A DNA stretch of 12,747 nt from Pseudomonadota bacterium (GCA_021813195.1 JAKALI010000053.1:1-12747); one strand, 5' to 3'; positions 1 to 7,388 are shown, numbered from the stretch's first letter. Program-made: numbers and translations. Notes: generated by a model from the letters alone, not told the origin.

Positions 1-860
1 CCGAATGCGACGGCCTTGCCGGCGATCACGTGCATCAGCGGGCCGCCCTGAATGCCCGGGAAGATCGCGGAATTGAACTTCTTGGCGAGTTCCTCATCGT
101 TCGTGAGGATGATGCCGCCGCGTGGACCACGCAAAGTCTTGTGCGTCGTGGAGGTGACGACATGGGCATGCGGGAACGGGCTCGGATAAAGTCCAGCACC
201 AACGAGACCGGCAAAATGGGCCATATCAACCATCAGGTAGGCCCCCACTTCGTCAGCGATCTGGCGGAACGCAGCGAAGTCGATGCGGCGCGGGTAGGCG
301 GAGCCGCCCGTAATCAGAATTTTGGGCCTGTGCTCATGAGCGAGTTTGCGCACCTCGTCCATATCGATGAGATGCGTGTCGGGACGCACCTGATAATGCA
401 CGGCCTTGAACCACTTCCCGGACTGATTGACCGGGGCGCCGTGGGTCAGATGGCCGCCGTGGGCAAGTGAGAGACCCAAGATCGTGTCGCCAGGTTGCAT
501 CAATGCGTTGAAGACACCCTGGTTGGCTTGGGAGCCCGAATTGGGCTGGACGTTGGCGAAGCCGCAATTGAACAGCTTCTTGGCGCGTTCGATGGCAAGG
601 TTCTCGACAATGTCCACATACTGGCAGCCACCGTAGTAGCGCTTGCCGGGATAGCCTTCGGCATACTTGTTGGTCAGCACGCTCCCGGCCGCATCGAGTA
701 CGGCGCGCGAGACGATGTTTTCCGAAGCGATCAACTCGATTTCGTCCTGCTGACGGCCGAATTCCCTTTCAATCGCGGCTGCGATCTCGGGATCTGTCTC
801 GGCGACATGCGACTTGAAAAACGTCTCGGTCGGGCTCTTCTTGCCCTTCAGATTGAACAT
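1..860 (-). CDS. glyA: Serine hydroxymethyltransferase (partial, C-terminus missing)
   Basis: Cytosolic PLP enzyme that converts serine and tetrahydrofolate to glycine and 5,10-methylene-tetrahydrofolate, the main source of glycine and one-carbon units. About 286 of the usual 420-435 residues are visible; the reading frame leaves the window at base 1. The N-terminus reads [19 protein letters not shown], followed by family signatures [32 protein letters not shown] and [12 protein letters not shown]. The PLP-binding lysine lies in [13 protein letters not shown] at about residue 241. The ATG at 860 is preceded by GAGGAA at a good distance. hemA lies upstream on the same strand after a 217-base gap, so glyA may be read from its own promoter or through from hemA. 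That gap holds a hairpin but no other gene. The identification is secure. Confidence 0.97.
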   Translation of the reverse strand, partial: MFNLKGKKSPTETFFKSHVAETDPEIAAAIEREFGRQQDEIELIASENIVSRAVLDAAGSVLTNKYAEGYPGKRYYGGCQYVDIVENLAIERAKKLFNCGFANVQPNSGSQANQGVFNALMQPGDTILGLSLAHGGHLTHGAPVNQSGKWFKAVHYQVRPDTHLIDMDEVRKLAHEHRPKILITGGSAYPRRIDFAAFRQIADEVGAYLMVDMAHFAGLVGAGLYPSPFPHAHVVTSTTHKTLRGPRGGIILTNDEELAKKFNSAIFPGIQGGPLMHVIAGKAVAF

Positions 861-892
861 CGGCGTTCCTCGCTGATTTTGGGGCGAAAGCA

Positions 893-912
893 GGCGTAAA
901 GTCATTCACGCC
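893..912 (-). other. Hairpin in the hemA-glyA gap (glyA leader)
   Basis: Read on the minus strand as RNA, GGCGUGAA-UGAC-UUUACGCC forms an 8-bp stem with one G-U pair and a 4-base loop, ending 32 bases before the glyA start. On the plus strand the G-U pair becomes a C/A mismatch, so the structure favours the direction in which glyA is transcribed. No U-run follows, so it is not a standard terminator. It could shape the glyA leader or the 3' end of the hemA message. The rest of the 861-1077 gap shows only a weaker 5-bp hairpin (1029-1043) and the glyA ribosome binding site. Confidence 0.4.
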
Positions 913-1077
913 GAGGAGGGCGAACATGGCCACTCTTCGACGAAAGTCTCATGAAATGCGAATAGCACGCCGACCGGCCAAGTCACAACCGTGCCACCCT
1001 TGACGAACCCATCGTACGCAGGATTCTCGGCGAACGGATCGCCCCGCGGGGTAGGCTCCCCCTGCCCGCCCGTGCGG

Positions 1078-2310
1078 CTATTCGGCCGCAAGCCGGACCG
1101 TCTGACCGTGGGACAAGGGGCAGGCGGCCCACAATTGCTGCAGCGCGGCGACGAGCTCGTCCATTTGTTGATCGCTGTGCTGGGGCGACGGGGTAAGCCG
1201 GATGCGTTCCGTTCCGCGCGGCACCGTGGGATAATTGATCGGCTGAGCATAGATCCCGTACCCGTCGAGGAGCGCATCCGTGACGGCCTTACAGTGAACC
1301 GGATCACCCACCAGGATCGGCACGATATGGCTGGGATTGTCCATCACCGGAATTCGGATCGATTTCAATCGCGCCTTCAGGGTGCGGGCGCGCTCCTGAT
1401 GTCGGGCGCGTTCGACCGAACTTGATTTTAGGTGCCGGATGGACGCGAGCGCCCCAGCCGCGATGGCCGGTGCGAGTGAAGTAGTAAAGATAAATCCGGA
1501 AGCAAACGAGCGGATGGCATCGCAAACATCGCGTGACGCCGCGATGTAGCCACCCATGACGCCGAAGCCTTTGGCCAGCGTCCCATTGATGATGTCGATG
1601 CGATCCATCACGCCATCGCGCTCCGCAATGCCGCCGCCACGCGGACCATAGAGTCCCACGGCGTGGACCTCGTCGAGATACGTCATCGCGCCATACTTCG
1701 CTGCCAGATCACAGATCGCGGATATCGGCGCGATATGCCCATCCATCGAGTAGACACTTTCGAAGACGATGAGCTTGGGTGCGTTCGCGGGAGTCGCCTT
1801 AAGTTTCGCCTCGAGATCGACCACATCGTTGTGGCGAAAGATATGCTTTTCACCTCCGCCACGGCGGATGCCCTCGATCAACGAGGCATGGTTCTTCTCG
1901 TCTGAGAAGATAACAAGTCCGGGGATCAACTTCTGCAGCGTGGAGAGTGTCGCGTCGTTGGCGACATACGCCGAGGTGAACAGCAGGGCGGCTTCCTTGC
2001 CATGGAGGTCGGCGATCTCATGCTCGAGTTCGACGTGGTAATGCGTCGTCCCGGAGATGTTGCGCGTGCCGCCCGAACCTGCGCCGACGGCGTCGATCGC
2101 TTCGTGCATCGCAGCGAGCACGGCCGGGTGTTGTCCCATGCCGAGATAATCGTTCGAGCACCACACTGTGATCGCACGCTCGCCATTCGCGGCCACACGG
2201 GTCGCTACGGGGAAAGCGCCGCGATGACGTTTGAGGTCGGCGAAGATCCGGTAGCGCCCCTCCTTGCGAATTTGATCCAGGGCGCTCTTGAAATGCCTTT
2301 GGTAGTCCAT
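1078..2310 (-). CDS. hemA: 5-aminolevulinate synthase
   Basis: PLP enzyme of the alpha-oxoamine synthase family that condenses glycine and succinyl-CoA to 5-aminolevulinate, the first committed heme step in alphaproteobacteria. The 410-residue product is a normal family length. It opens with [14 protein letters not shown] and shows [12 protein letters not shown] (about 51-62), [11 protein letters not shown] (78-88), [15 protein letters not shown] (211-225, with the PLP-contacting Asp) and the Schiff-base lysine K247 in [12 protein letters not shown]. The ATG at 2310 was chosen because it matches the usual N-terminus and has an AGGA upstream; a GTG at 2394 would add 28 residues unlike the family. 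The long upstream gap (2311-2655) carries an FNR/FixK-type box and a perfect inverted repeat. glyA, which supplies its substrate, follows downstream. Confidence 0.97.
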   Translation of the reverse strand: MDYQRHFKSALDQIRKEGRYRIFADLKRHRGAFPVATRVAANGERAITVWCSNDYLGMGQHPAVLAAMHEAIDAVGAGSGGTRNISGTTHYHVELEHEIADLHGKEAALLFTSAYVANDATLSTLQKLIPGLVIFSDEKNHASLIEGIRRGGGEKHIFRHNDVVDLEAKLKATPANAPKLIVFESVYSMDGHIAPISAICDLAAKYGAMTYLDEVHAVGLYGPRGGGIAERDGVMDRIDIINGTLAKGFGVMGGYIAASRDVCDAIRSFASGFIFTTSLAPAIAAGALASIRHLKSSSVERARHQERARTLKARLKSIRIPVMDNPSHIVPILVGDPVHCKAVTDALLDGYGIYAQPINYPTVPRGTERIRLTPSPQHSDQQMDELVAALQQLWAACPLSHGQTVRLAAE

Positions 2311-2375
2311 CCGTACCCGCTTCCTCGCCCTCACCGGCTCGGCCTTCCGGGGACCGAGCTCATTTGATGACACCA

Positions 2376-2393
2376 TGGACCACGGCTGGTCCA
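2376..2393. repeat. Perfect inverted repeat in the hemA leader
   Basis: TGGACCA-CGGC-TGGTCCA is a perfect 7+4+7 inverted repeat, 66-83 bases upstream of the hemA ATG. In RNA it would be a compact tetraloop hairpin; in DNA it could be an operator. No U-run follows. Its function is unknown. Confidence 0.45.
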
Positions 2394-2562
2394 CTGATCA
2401 ATGGCCGCATTGTCGCGTTCCGACTGCCCGCGAGACCAGGATTGCGGAACGCTACATAGTTATTGTGACGTCAAACGGACGATTTCGAAATGCTCCGAAC
2501 GCCACCTTCCACCGTCTGTCATGCGCTTGAGGCCCTTGCAGCACATCGGCGGACAGCTAGTC

Positions 2563-2576
2563 TTGATCCGCGTCAA
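2563..2576 (-). promoter_or_regulatory. FNR/FixK-type box upstream of hemA
   Basis: TTGATCCGCGTCAA matches the TTGAT-N4-ATCAA anaerobox consensus with one difference (GTCAA for ATCAA), a variant common among alphaproteobacterial FnrL/FixK sites. The symmetry extends one pair of bases on each side further (TCTTGA...TCAAGA). It lies about 253 bases upstream of the hemA ATG and downstream of the convergent end of no other gene, so hemA is the only candidate target. hemA is a known FNR/FixK-type target in relatives such as Rhodobacter. The site match is seen directly; regulation is inferred. Confidence 0.55.
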
Positions 2577-2655
2577 GATTTCACCACTCCCGGCGGCGCG
2601 AACTCGAGCAGCCCGGGGCGTGGCGTTGGGCGACCGGCGCTTCGGCTGCATTGGA

Positions 2656-3945
2656 TCAATATGAACTTGCGTCTGCACCAGCCCGGTCGCGATCATAGAG
2701 GTCTCGGCGGAACTGAATAACTCCATCCGGCGTCGCCCAGGCCGTGACATAGACGAAATAAAGTGGCACCGGCTTTTTGACTTTGACGTCCACTCTCTCG
2801 CCGCTCGCTTTCACGGCCGCGATGCGATCGCGATCCCAACCTTCGTTGCCCCGCAACAGCCACGCCGCGAGGGTCTCGATTTGGGCGACTCGGATGCAAC
2901 CGGAACTCGCCGCCCGAAAGTTGCGTCCGAAGATGGACTCCGACGGCGTGTCATGCATGTAGACCGAATGGCTGTTGGCGAAGTTGATCTTCAAAAACCC
3001 GAGCGGGTTGTCCTTGCCCGGCTGCTGACGATAGGACAGGCCATGGGGCTGGCCGGATGACCAGTTGATTGTTCCGGGATCCACTTTCTTGCCGGCGCCG
3101 TCGTAGGCATCGATGCCAAACTTCACAAGCACGTTCTGACCGGCCGCCTGCATCTCCCGCCCGCGCGGGATCAAGTCTTTGGTGATCACCGTGGGCGGCA
3201 GGCGCCAGACAGGATTGAAATTCATCTCGTGGATTGTCGTGGTGAGGACGGGCGTTGGGCGGTCCGGCTTGCCCACGACGGCAGTGTGACGGGAGACCAC
3301 TTTGTCGCCTTCCACGGCTTCCACCTGAGCCGCCGGAATATTCACAACGACATATCGCCGCTTGGCCGCCGTCGCAGCGAGGGCCTGGATGCGAGAAAGG
3401 CTGTTGCGCAGCTGGCGCAGCCGCGCATCGGCTGGCACATTAAGCGCGACAGCCGTCCGCTCATCGACGATACCGGTCGGCGTCAGACCGTTGGTTGCTT
3501 GGAAGCGCTTCACGGCCGCTTCGAGATCGGCTGTGAAGACTTCGTTGCCATCGTCGTCCTTAAGATCGCCCGACGCCACGAGGCGGCGCTTTAAGACGGC
3601 GACGGCAAAATGCGTTTCGCCGTAAAACATCTTGACGTTGGGCACGGTCTCCCACCCACCGGCCTTGACGATCTCTTCGTAACGTTTGATCGCGTCTTTG
3701 GTCGCCGGGATGTTGGCCGGGGACAGCGTGGGATACCCCAGCGGCGGGTTCTTCTCCCACTCGCGCACGAATTCACGATCCACCACGCCGGCCGAGGAGG
3801 GGCCGTCACCGGCAGGCCCGAAGCGGATCCAGCTGTCGTCGATGGCCGGCGCCGGCGTTGCGATCAGGAGCAGTCCGAGTGCCGCCAAACCGCTGCGGCT
3901 CGCGCCGAGCACAATAGGCCTCCTCAAGAACATCGCTCGCCCCAT
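2656..3945 (-). CDS. ldtP: L,D-transpeptidase, YcbB/LdtP-like, with peptidoglycan-binding domain
   Basis: Periplasmic enzyme expected to form 3-3 (mDAP-mDAP) cross-links in peptidoglycan. The 429-residue product has a basic start, a hydrophobic segment (about 18-32) and a likely signal cleavage after APA (34). A peptidoglycan-binding region of the PG_binding_1 type follows (about 110-170, with AVKRFQATNGLTPTGIVDE). The YkuD catalytic domain runs from about 197 to 375, with the H331 motif YMHDTPS and the nucleophile C350 in SSGCIRV. The ATG at 3945 has GGGAG five bases upstream and suits the signal peptide; a TTG at 3963 would only lengthen it. An LdtR-like regulator lies directly upstream behind a terminator, so this gene must have its own promoter in 3946-4074. 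The symbol rests on the ldtR-ldtP pairing known from Sinorhizobium and Liberibacter; the enzyme class is surer than the symbol. Confidence 0.93.
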   Translation of the reverse strand: MGRAMFLRRPIVLGASRSGLAALGLLLIATPAPAIDDSWIRFGPAGDGPSSAGVVDREFVREWEKNPPLGYPTLSPANIPATKDAIKRYEEIVKAGGWETVPNVKMFYGETHFAVAVLKRRLVASGDLKDDDGNEVFTADLEAAVKRFQATNGLTPTGIVDERTAVALNVPADARLRQLRNSLSRIQALAATAAKRRYVVVNIPAAQVEAVEGDKVVSRHTAVVGKPDRPTPVLTTTIHEMNFNPVWRLPPTVITKDLIPRGREMQAAGQNVLVKFGIDAYDGAGKKVDPGTINWSSGQPHGLSYRQQPGKDNPLGFLKINFANSHSVYMHDTPSESIFGRNFRAASSGCIRVAQIETLAAWLLRGNEGWDRDRIAAVKASGERVDVKVKKPVPLYFVYVTAWATPDGVIQFRRDLYDRDRAGADASSY

Positions 3946-3961
3946 TTCAGCTCCCAGGACC

Positions 3962-4030
3962 AAACGGGATCAACGTGAGACGGCCGAAGGTTCCCTATTC
4001 GCCGGCAGATGAAAAGTGAAAACGGGATCA
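3962..4030. repeat. 11-base direct repeat in the ldtP promoter/leader
   Basis: AAACGGGATCA occurs exactly twice, at 3962-3972 and 4020-4030, 58 bases apart. On the coding strand of ldtP this is TGATCCCGTTT, 17-27 and 75-85 bases before the ATG. The two copies may be binding half-sites for a regulator such as the neighbouring LdtR-like protein, but that link is inference. Confidence 0.4.
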
Positions 4031-4074
4031 GATACCGGACCCAATGGTGACAGGGTGTCCTGGCAGCAACAACT

Positions 4075-4112
4075 AAAAAAGGCCGCAAGCATCTACGCTT
4101 GCGACCTTTTTT
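4075..4112 (-). terminator. Intrinsic terminator after the MarR/LdtR-like gene
   Basis: A 10-bp stem (4081-4090 with 4097-4106, 6-base loop) is flanked by A6 on the left and T6 on the right. In minus-strand RNA the stem is fully paired with one G-U; on the plus strand the same position is a C/A mismatch. It begins 38 bases past the ldtR-like stop, so it should end that transcript and separate it from ldtP. The flanking T-run means it could also act on plus-strand transcripts. Confidence 0.85.
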
Positions 4113-4150
4113 GATCGCGGGGTGTGCGCCCGCTTGGTGAACCGGTTTAC

Positions 4151-4657
4151 TCAGAGACGATAACGGATCTGATCTGACCAGAAGCGCTCCAACCGCATCA
4201 GGGCACGGTTAAGCCCCTTGAGGTCCTCGCTGGCGACTCCGCCCACGGTCTCGATCGAACCGAGCTGGCGCTGATAGAGTTTCTGGACGATTTCGCAGGC
4301 CTGCAAGCCCTTCTGCGAAAGGCTCACGCGCACACTGCGGCGGTCGGTTTCCGAACGCTTGTAGTGGATGTAGCCCATGTCGACGAGCTTCTTTAAGTTG
4401 TAGGAGACATTCGAGCCCAGATAGTACCCGCGACTCTTCAGTTCACCTGCTGTCAACTCGCTCTCGCCGATGTTGTAGAGCAGCAGGGCCTGGACGCTGT
4501 TCAGCTCTGATCCACCCTGGCGGTCGAACTCGTCTTTGATCACGTCCAGCAGCAACCGATGCAGACGCTCGATCAGGCGCAGGGCCTGGAGATACTCGCC
4601 GCGGAACGTGTCGTCTTGGACCTGCGCGCGAAGCCGCGCGTCGAAAGCCACAGTCAT
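4151..4657 (-). CDS. ldtR: MarR-family transcriptional regulator, LdtR-like
   Basis: Cytosolic DNA-binding regulator of 168 residues, expected to act as a dimer. The winged helix lies at about 52-115: a recognition-helix region LGSNVSYNLKKLVDMGY (80-96), then a wing HYKRSETDRRSVRVSLS (98-114). Helices at 18-48 and 116-165 fit the MarR dimerisation region. The start ATG at 4657 has AGAGG about seven bases upstream. Its place beside an L,D-transpeptidase, and the NVSYNLKKLVDMGYI stretch, match the LdtR group, which activates ldtP and influences osmotic tolerance in Liberibacter and Sinorhizobium. It is transcribed from an AT-rich promoter region (4658-4850) and ended by a strong terminator. The MarR assignment is firm; the LdtR assignment is from recognition and context. 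Confidence 0.88.
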   Translation of the reverse strand: MTVAFDARLRAQVQDDTFRGEYLQALRLIERLHRLLLDVIKDEFDRQGGSELNSVQALLLYNIGESELTAGELKSRGYYLGSNVSYNLKKLVDMGYIHYKRSETDRRSVRVSLSQKGLQACEIVQKLYQRQLGSIETVGGVASEDLKGLNRALMRLERFWSDQIRYRL

Positions 4658-4758
4658 TGCCCTGCCTCTTGCCTGTTTAATCTCAGCCCCGGCATTGTTT
4701 TTGTTCCGGGTTCATCGCCGAGAGTAGCGAGGACAACTGAAAGTTACCTGAATAGATA

Positions 4759-4776
4759 TAGTAAAAGAATAGTAAC
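4759..4776. repeat. Short direct repeat in the ldtR promoter region
   Basis: ATAGTAA occurs at 4759-4765 and again at 4770-4776, spaced 11 bases or about one helical turn, inside the AT-rich stretch upstream of the MarR gene. An inverted pair GTTAC (4744-4748) and GTAAC (4773-4777) encloses it. It could be a promoter core, an autoregulatory site, or merely AT-rich sequence. Confidence 0.3.
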
Positions 4777-4852
4777 GGCGGTTTCGGATAAGTTTTTCTT
4801 AATGCTCCTTCTTTGCTCGAAGCTTGCTGACCTTAGATACGAATGCCGTCTA

Positions 4853-4881
4853 TCGTGCGCTGCCCACACCAGTGCGCACGA
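4853..4881. repeat. 8-bp inverted repeat after the crotonase gene
   Basis: TCGTGCGC (4853-4860) and GCGCACGA (4874-4881) are perfect inverse complements with a 13-base loop, 36 bases past the crotonase stop codon. There is no U-run, so it is at most a Rho-dependent end or a 3' mRNA stabilising structure. Confidence 0.35.
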
Positions 4882-4916
4882 GAGTCGACCCCACCGCTAG
4901 GGCGACCCGCGGCTCA

Positions 4917-6026
4917 TCAAGCCCGCGCGGCCTGCATCTCGCTCCGGGTTGGCAGCATCCACGCCGCGCCCTCAAGCGGCGCACTGTAGCGGGCGACCAC
5001 CTCGCTTGAGAGCAAGCCGAGGTTGGGCGGTTGCGAGCCTGGAGAACCATCCTTGTCGACCAGCACAGCCCGCACCCCTTCGTAAAAATCGTGAGCCTCC
5101 AGAAACCGGCAAGCCAAGCGATAGTCGCGATGGAGTGTATCGCGCAGATCGAGCGATCCGCACGCCCGCACGTGGTCAAGGGTAACAGCCAGCGCCAACG
5201 GTGAACGCCGCTCCAGGTCACGAGCGACCTCATGAGCCCAGTGCGCGGCCTCACCCGTGACGCTGCGCAAACGATCGAGAATTTCCGGCACACTGTTTTG
5301 TGAAAAGCACGTCGCAATCACGCTCCGGTGACGTTCCAGTTCGCCCTCTCCTGGCTCGCGATGCAAACCATCAAGGAGAGGATCGACCGGCATGGTCTCG
5401 CCAAGAGCGCGCTTGATCTCATCAAAGTGCCCGGCTTCGATGCAATGTGTGATGAGACCCAGATGATAAGCATCCGCGCGCGCAATGGTTCGTCCCGTCA
5501 GAGCGAGATAGACGCCGATATTGTCGGGCATGCGCGCAAACGCATGGCAGACACCAACGTCGGGGAAAAAGCCGATGGCCGTTTCCGGCATGGCGAATCG
5601 ATAGCCGGCGCCGGCCACCCGATGGGTGCCGTAAAGCGAGATCCCGACGCCACCACCCATCACCAGACCGTCGATCAACGACACGATGGGCTTCGAGAAG
5701 CACTCAATGCGCCAATTGAGCGCGTATTCGTGGCGAAACGTCGCCCGCGCGCGCTCCAAATCCTCACGCGCAAAGGCAACGACTTCGCGCACGTCCGAGC
5801 CCACCGAAAAAGCGCGCGGAACTGCGGATTGCAGCACGACGGCGTAGACGTTCGGATCGCGCGGATAGATGGTGAGCCACGCTGTTAAATCAGAGCGCAT
5901 CGCCTCAGTCAGAGCATTGAGCGCCCGCGGCCGATCGAGTGTCACGATCGCCACCGATCCCAACAGTTCTTGACGAATCACGGGGGAATGACTGGTTGGA
6001 AGCGTGTTCGTCCGTGGTGTGTCCAT
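4917..6026 (-). CDS. Enoyl-CoA hydratase/isomerase family protein, 3-hydroxyisobutyryl-CoA hydrolase-like
   Basis: Crotonase-fold acyl-CoA enzyme, most like 3-hydroxyisobutyryl-CoA hydrolase of valine breakdown. The 369 residues fit the hydrolase group (about 350-380) rather than the shorter 260-residue hydratases. Visible motifs are the oxyanion-hole region AFSVGSDVRE (72-81), GLVMGGGVGISLYGTHRVA (120-138) and FAMPETAIGFFPDVG (144-158). The last holds E148 and D156, eight residues apart as in human HIBCH (E143, D151). EGVRAVLVDKDGSP near the C-terminus is also typical. The first motif usually reads AF-C-A-G-G-D, so SVGSD is slightly unusual. The ATG at 6026 gives MDTPRTN; a TTG four codons upstream is possible but has no ribosome binding site. 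Two stop codons in tandem end it. It is divergent from the extensin-like gene. Substrate is inferred. Confidence 0.85.
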   Translation of the reverse strand: MDTPRTNTLPTSHSPVIRQELLGSVAIVTLDRPRALNALTEAMRSDLTAWLTIYPRDPNVYAVVLQSAVPRAFSVGSDVREVVAFAREDLERARATFRHEYALNWRIECFSKPIVSLIDGLVMGGGVGISLYGTHRVAGAGYRFAMPETAIGFFPDVGVCHAFARMPDNIGVYLALTGRTIARADAYHLGLITHCIEAGHFDEIKRALGETMPVDPLLDGLHREPGEGELERHRSVIATCFSQNSVPEILDRLRSVTGEAAHWAHEVARDLERRSPLALAVTLDHVRACGSLDLRDTLHRDYRLACRFLEAHDFYEGVRAVLVDKDGSPGSQPPNLGLLSSEVVARYSAPLEGAAWMLPTRSEMQAARA

Positions 6027-6057
6027 CAGCCGTCTCAAGGGCGGAGAAATATCTCAA

Positions 6058-6073
6058 ACAACCGCTCGGTTGT
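6058..6073. promoter_or_regulatory. Perfect 16-base palindromic operator candidate
   Basis: ACAACCG-CT-CGGTTGT is a perfect 7+2+7 inverted repeat in the divergent gap between the crotonase gene and the extensin-like gene. It overlaps the proposed -35 of the rightward promoter and lies just upstream of a possible leftward -10 (GATATT, minus strand, 6048-6053). The ACCG-N2-CGGT core resembles operators bound by TetR-family dimers. No regulator gene for it is visible here. Confidence 0.45.
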
Positions 6074-6097
6074 GTCGTGCATAATCCCGGCTATACA
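6070..6097 (+). promoter_or_regulatory. Candidate sigma-70-type promoter of the extensin-like gene
   Basis: TTGTGT (6070-6075) and TATACA (6092-6097) with a 16-base spacer resemble -35 and -10 elements, giving a leader of about 70 bases before the ATG at 6177. It is judged by eye only. Confidence 0.35.
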
Positions 6098-6176
6098 GTC
6101 CCGACGCGTCCGACGGAACCAGCAACGGCAGCGCGCCGCAGCAGCGCGCCAGCCGTGAACGGAAGAGACCAGTCTC

Positions 6177-7388
6177 ATGCGCCCCCGTGGCACGAACCGC
6201 AGCGTTGTACACAAGCAATTACAGGCTGAGCCATCAAAGCGCGCGTCCGTGCTGATGCTCGCCATAGGCCTCGCAGTTGCCAGCGCTGCGCTGCAACCCG
6301 ATTTCTCGTCGCTCACCACGGCGTCAGCATGGGCCGATGACGTGCCGCTTCCGGTGAAAAAGCCCAAAGACGCCAAAGGCCAGGTGATCGTTGGCACGCC
6401 AGATCGGGACGATAGTCATGCGCCGTCCCCGCAAGGCAGCCCTCGGCCCGCGTCCAATCTGACACCGAAATCCTGGCCAAAAACAATTGCGGACGCCGAA
6501 GCTGAGGCCGCCGCAAAGGCTCAACCCGAAACCGTGCCCACCACCTGGTCGGCGGCTGAAATCGCCGAAGCCAAGGCCCGCTGCAAGGTCATTTTGGACC
6601 AGATCGACGCGGTGACCCTGCCCGAGGAGCCGTTCCGGCACGGGGACTGCGGAACACCCGCCCCCGTTCGGCTCATCGCCATCGGACGCAGCCCAGAAAT
6701 CGCAATCTCGCCTCCGGCCGTGCTGACCTGCGGCATGGTCGGCGCGCTCCACACTTGGGCGACCAAAGACCTCCAACCCCTGGCCCAGAAGCATCTGGGA
6801 GGAGCAATCATCAAAATCGAGAGCATGAGCGACTATTCCTGCCGCAACGCCTACGGCCGCACGAAGACGAAGCTCTCCGAGCATGGCCGAGCGAATGCCC
6901 TTGATATCCGGGGTTTTGTCACCGAGAGCGGCAAGCTCGCTTTTGTTCTCGAGGGCTGGGGCGAGACCCAGCGCGATATCGCCGCCCGACTCGCGGCGGC
7001 CAAAGCCGCCCAACAAAAACAGCAGGCCAAAGAGCCCGCTCCCGCTGGCGCCATCGTGACCGGCGCAATCACGCCAGCGCCAGTTGAGCGCACATCCTCG
7101 AGCCCAGCCGGTTCGGTGGTACCGCGGGCCACTCTGACCGACGGTATTCCTCGGCCGGCTCCGGCATCCGGTGTTGAGCCGGCCACGAGCCTTACCCCGG
7201 CGCATCTGGGCGGCCCCAAACCCAAGGTCATTTCCGCCTCACCGGCGGTTTCTGCCTTCTTGAAGGCCGCCCATCGGTCTGCCTGCCAAATCTTCGGCAC
7301 GACGCTTGGGCCTGAGGCCAACAACGCCCACCGAAATCATTTCCACCTCGACATGGCACCCCGCGCACGCTCAAACTTCTGCGAATGA
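6177..7388 (+). CDS. Extensin-like C-terminal domain protein, putative LAS-type peptidoglycan hydrolase
   Basis: Predicted exported protein of 403 residues. The start ATG at 6177 has GGAAGAG nine bases upstream. A long charged N-terminus precedes a hydrophobic segment (about 23-40) and a possible cleavage near SAWA (50-53). Residues 57-130 are Pro/Ala-rich linker. The extensin-like C-terminal domain (PF06904 type) begins at about 131: CGTPAPV (158-164), LTCGMVGALHTWA (183-195), IESMSDYSCRNAYGR (214-228), SEHGRANALDI (234-244) and HRNHFHLD (385-392). H236, D243 and H388/H390 match the metal-ligand pattern SxHxxxxAxD...HxH of the D-Ala-D-Ala metallopeptidase (LAS) fold. Six cysteines in the mature part suggest periplasmic disulfides. 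An Ala/Pro-rich insert of about 85 residues (roughly 266-352) splits the two metal motifs. Enzymatic activity is inferred from the fold. Confidence 0.88.
   Translation: MRPRGTNRSVVHKQLQAEPSKRASVLMLAIGLAVASAALQPDFSSLTTASAWADDVPLPVKKPKDAKGQVIVGTPDRDDSHAPSPQGSPRPASNLTPKSWPKTIADAEAEAAAKAQPETVPTTWSAAEIAEAKARCKVILDQIDAVTLPEEPFRHGDCGTPAPVRLIAIGRSPEIAISPPAVLTCGMVGALHTWATKDLQPLAQKHLGGAIIKIESMSDYSCRNAYGRTKTKLSEHGRANALDIRGFVTESGKLAFVLEGWGETQRDIAARLAAAKAAQQKQQAKEPAPAGAIVTGAITPAPVERTSSSPAGSVVPRATLTDGIPRPAPASGVEPATSLTPAHLGGPKPKVISASPAVSAFLKAAHRSACQIFGTTLGPEANNAHRNHFHLDMAPRARSNFCE

Larger units (their letters stand above)
2311..2655. other. 345-base gene-free gap upstream of hemA
   Basis: No convincing gene lies between the hemA start and the ldtP-like stop. 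Because the gene before it also points left, the gap can hold only the 3' end of ldtP and the promoter and leader of hemA. It contains the FNR/FixK-type box at 2563-2576 and the inverted repeat at 2376-2393. I could not assign a convincing -35/-10 pair at the spacing a class I or class II activator site would need. Confidence 0.6.

Noticed and set aside
1041..1050. GC-rich palindrome near the hemA stop as a terminator
   Set aside because: GCCCCGCGGGG has no loop and no U-run, so it cannot act as an intrinsic terminator.
906..1307. 133-residue open frame on the minus strand overlapping the end of hemA
   Set aside because: Most of it overlaps hemA in another frame, the product is Arg/Pro/Ser-rich with no recognisable motif, and hemA is certain.
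2460..2476. TTGACG (minus strand, about 2473-2468) as the hemA -35 element
   Set aside because: The nearest -10-like hexamer, TATGTA, is only about 10 bases away, too close for a sigma-70 promoter.
5328..5888. 186-residue open frame on the plus strand opposite the crotonase gene
   Set aside because: Antisense to a confidently identified enzyme; no motif and no ribosome binding site worth noting.
6324..7205. 293-residue open frame on the minus strand opposite the extensin-like gene
   Set aside because: It is antisense to a gene with clear domain motifs; its Gly/Arg-rich product is what a GC-rich antisense frame gives.
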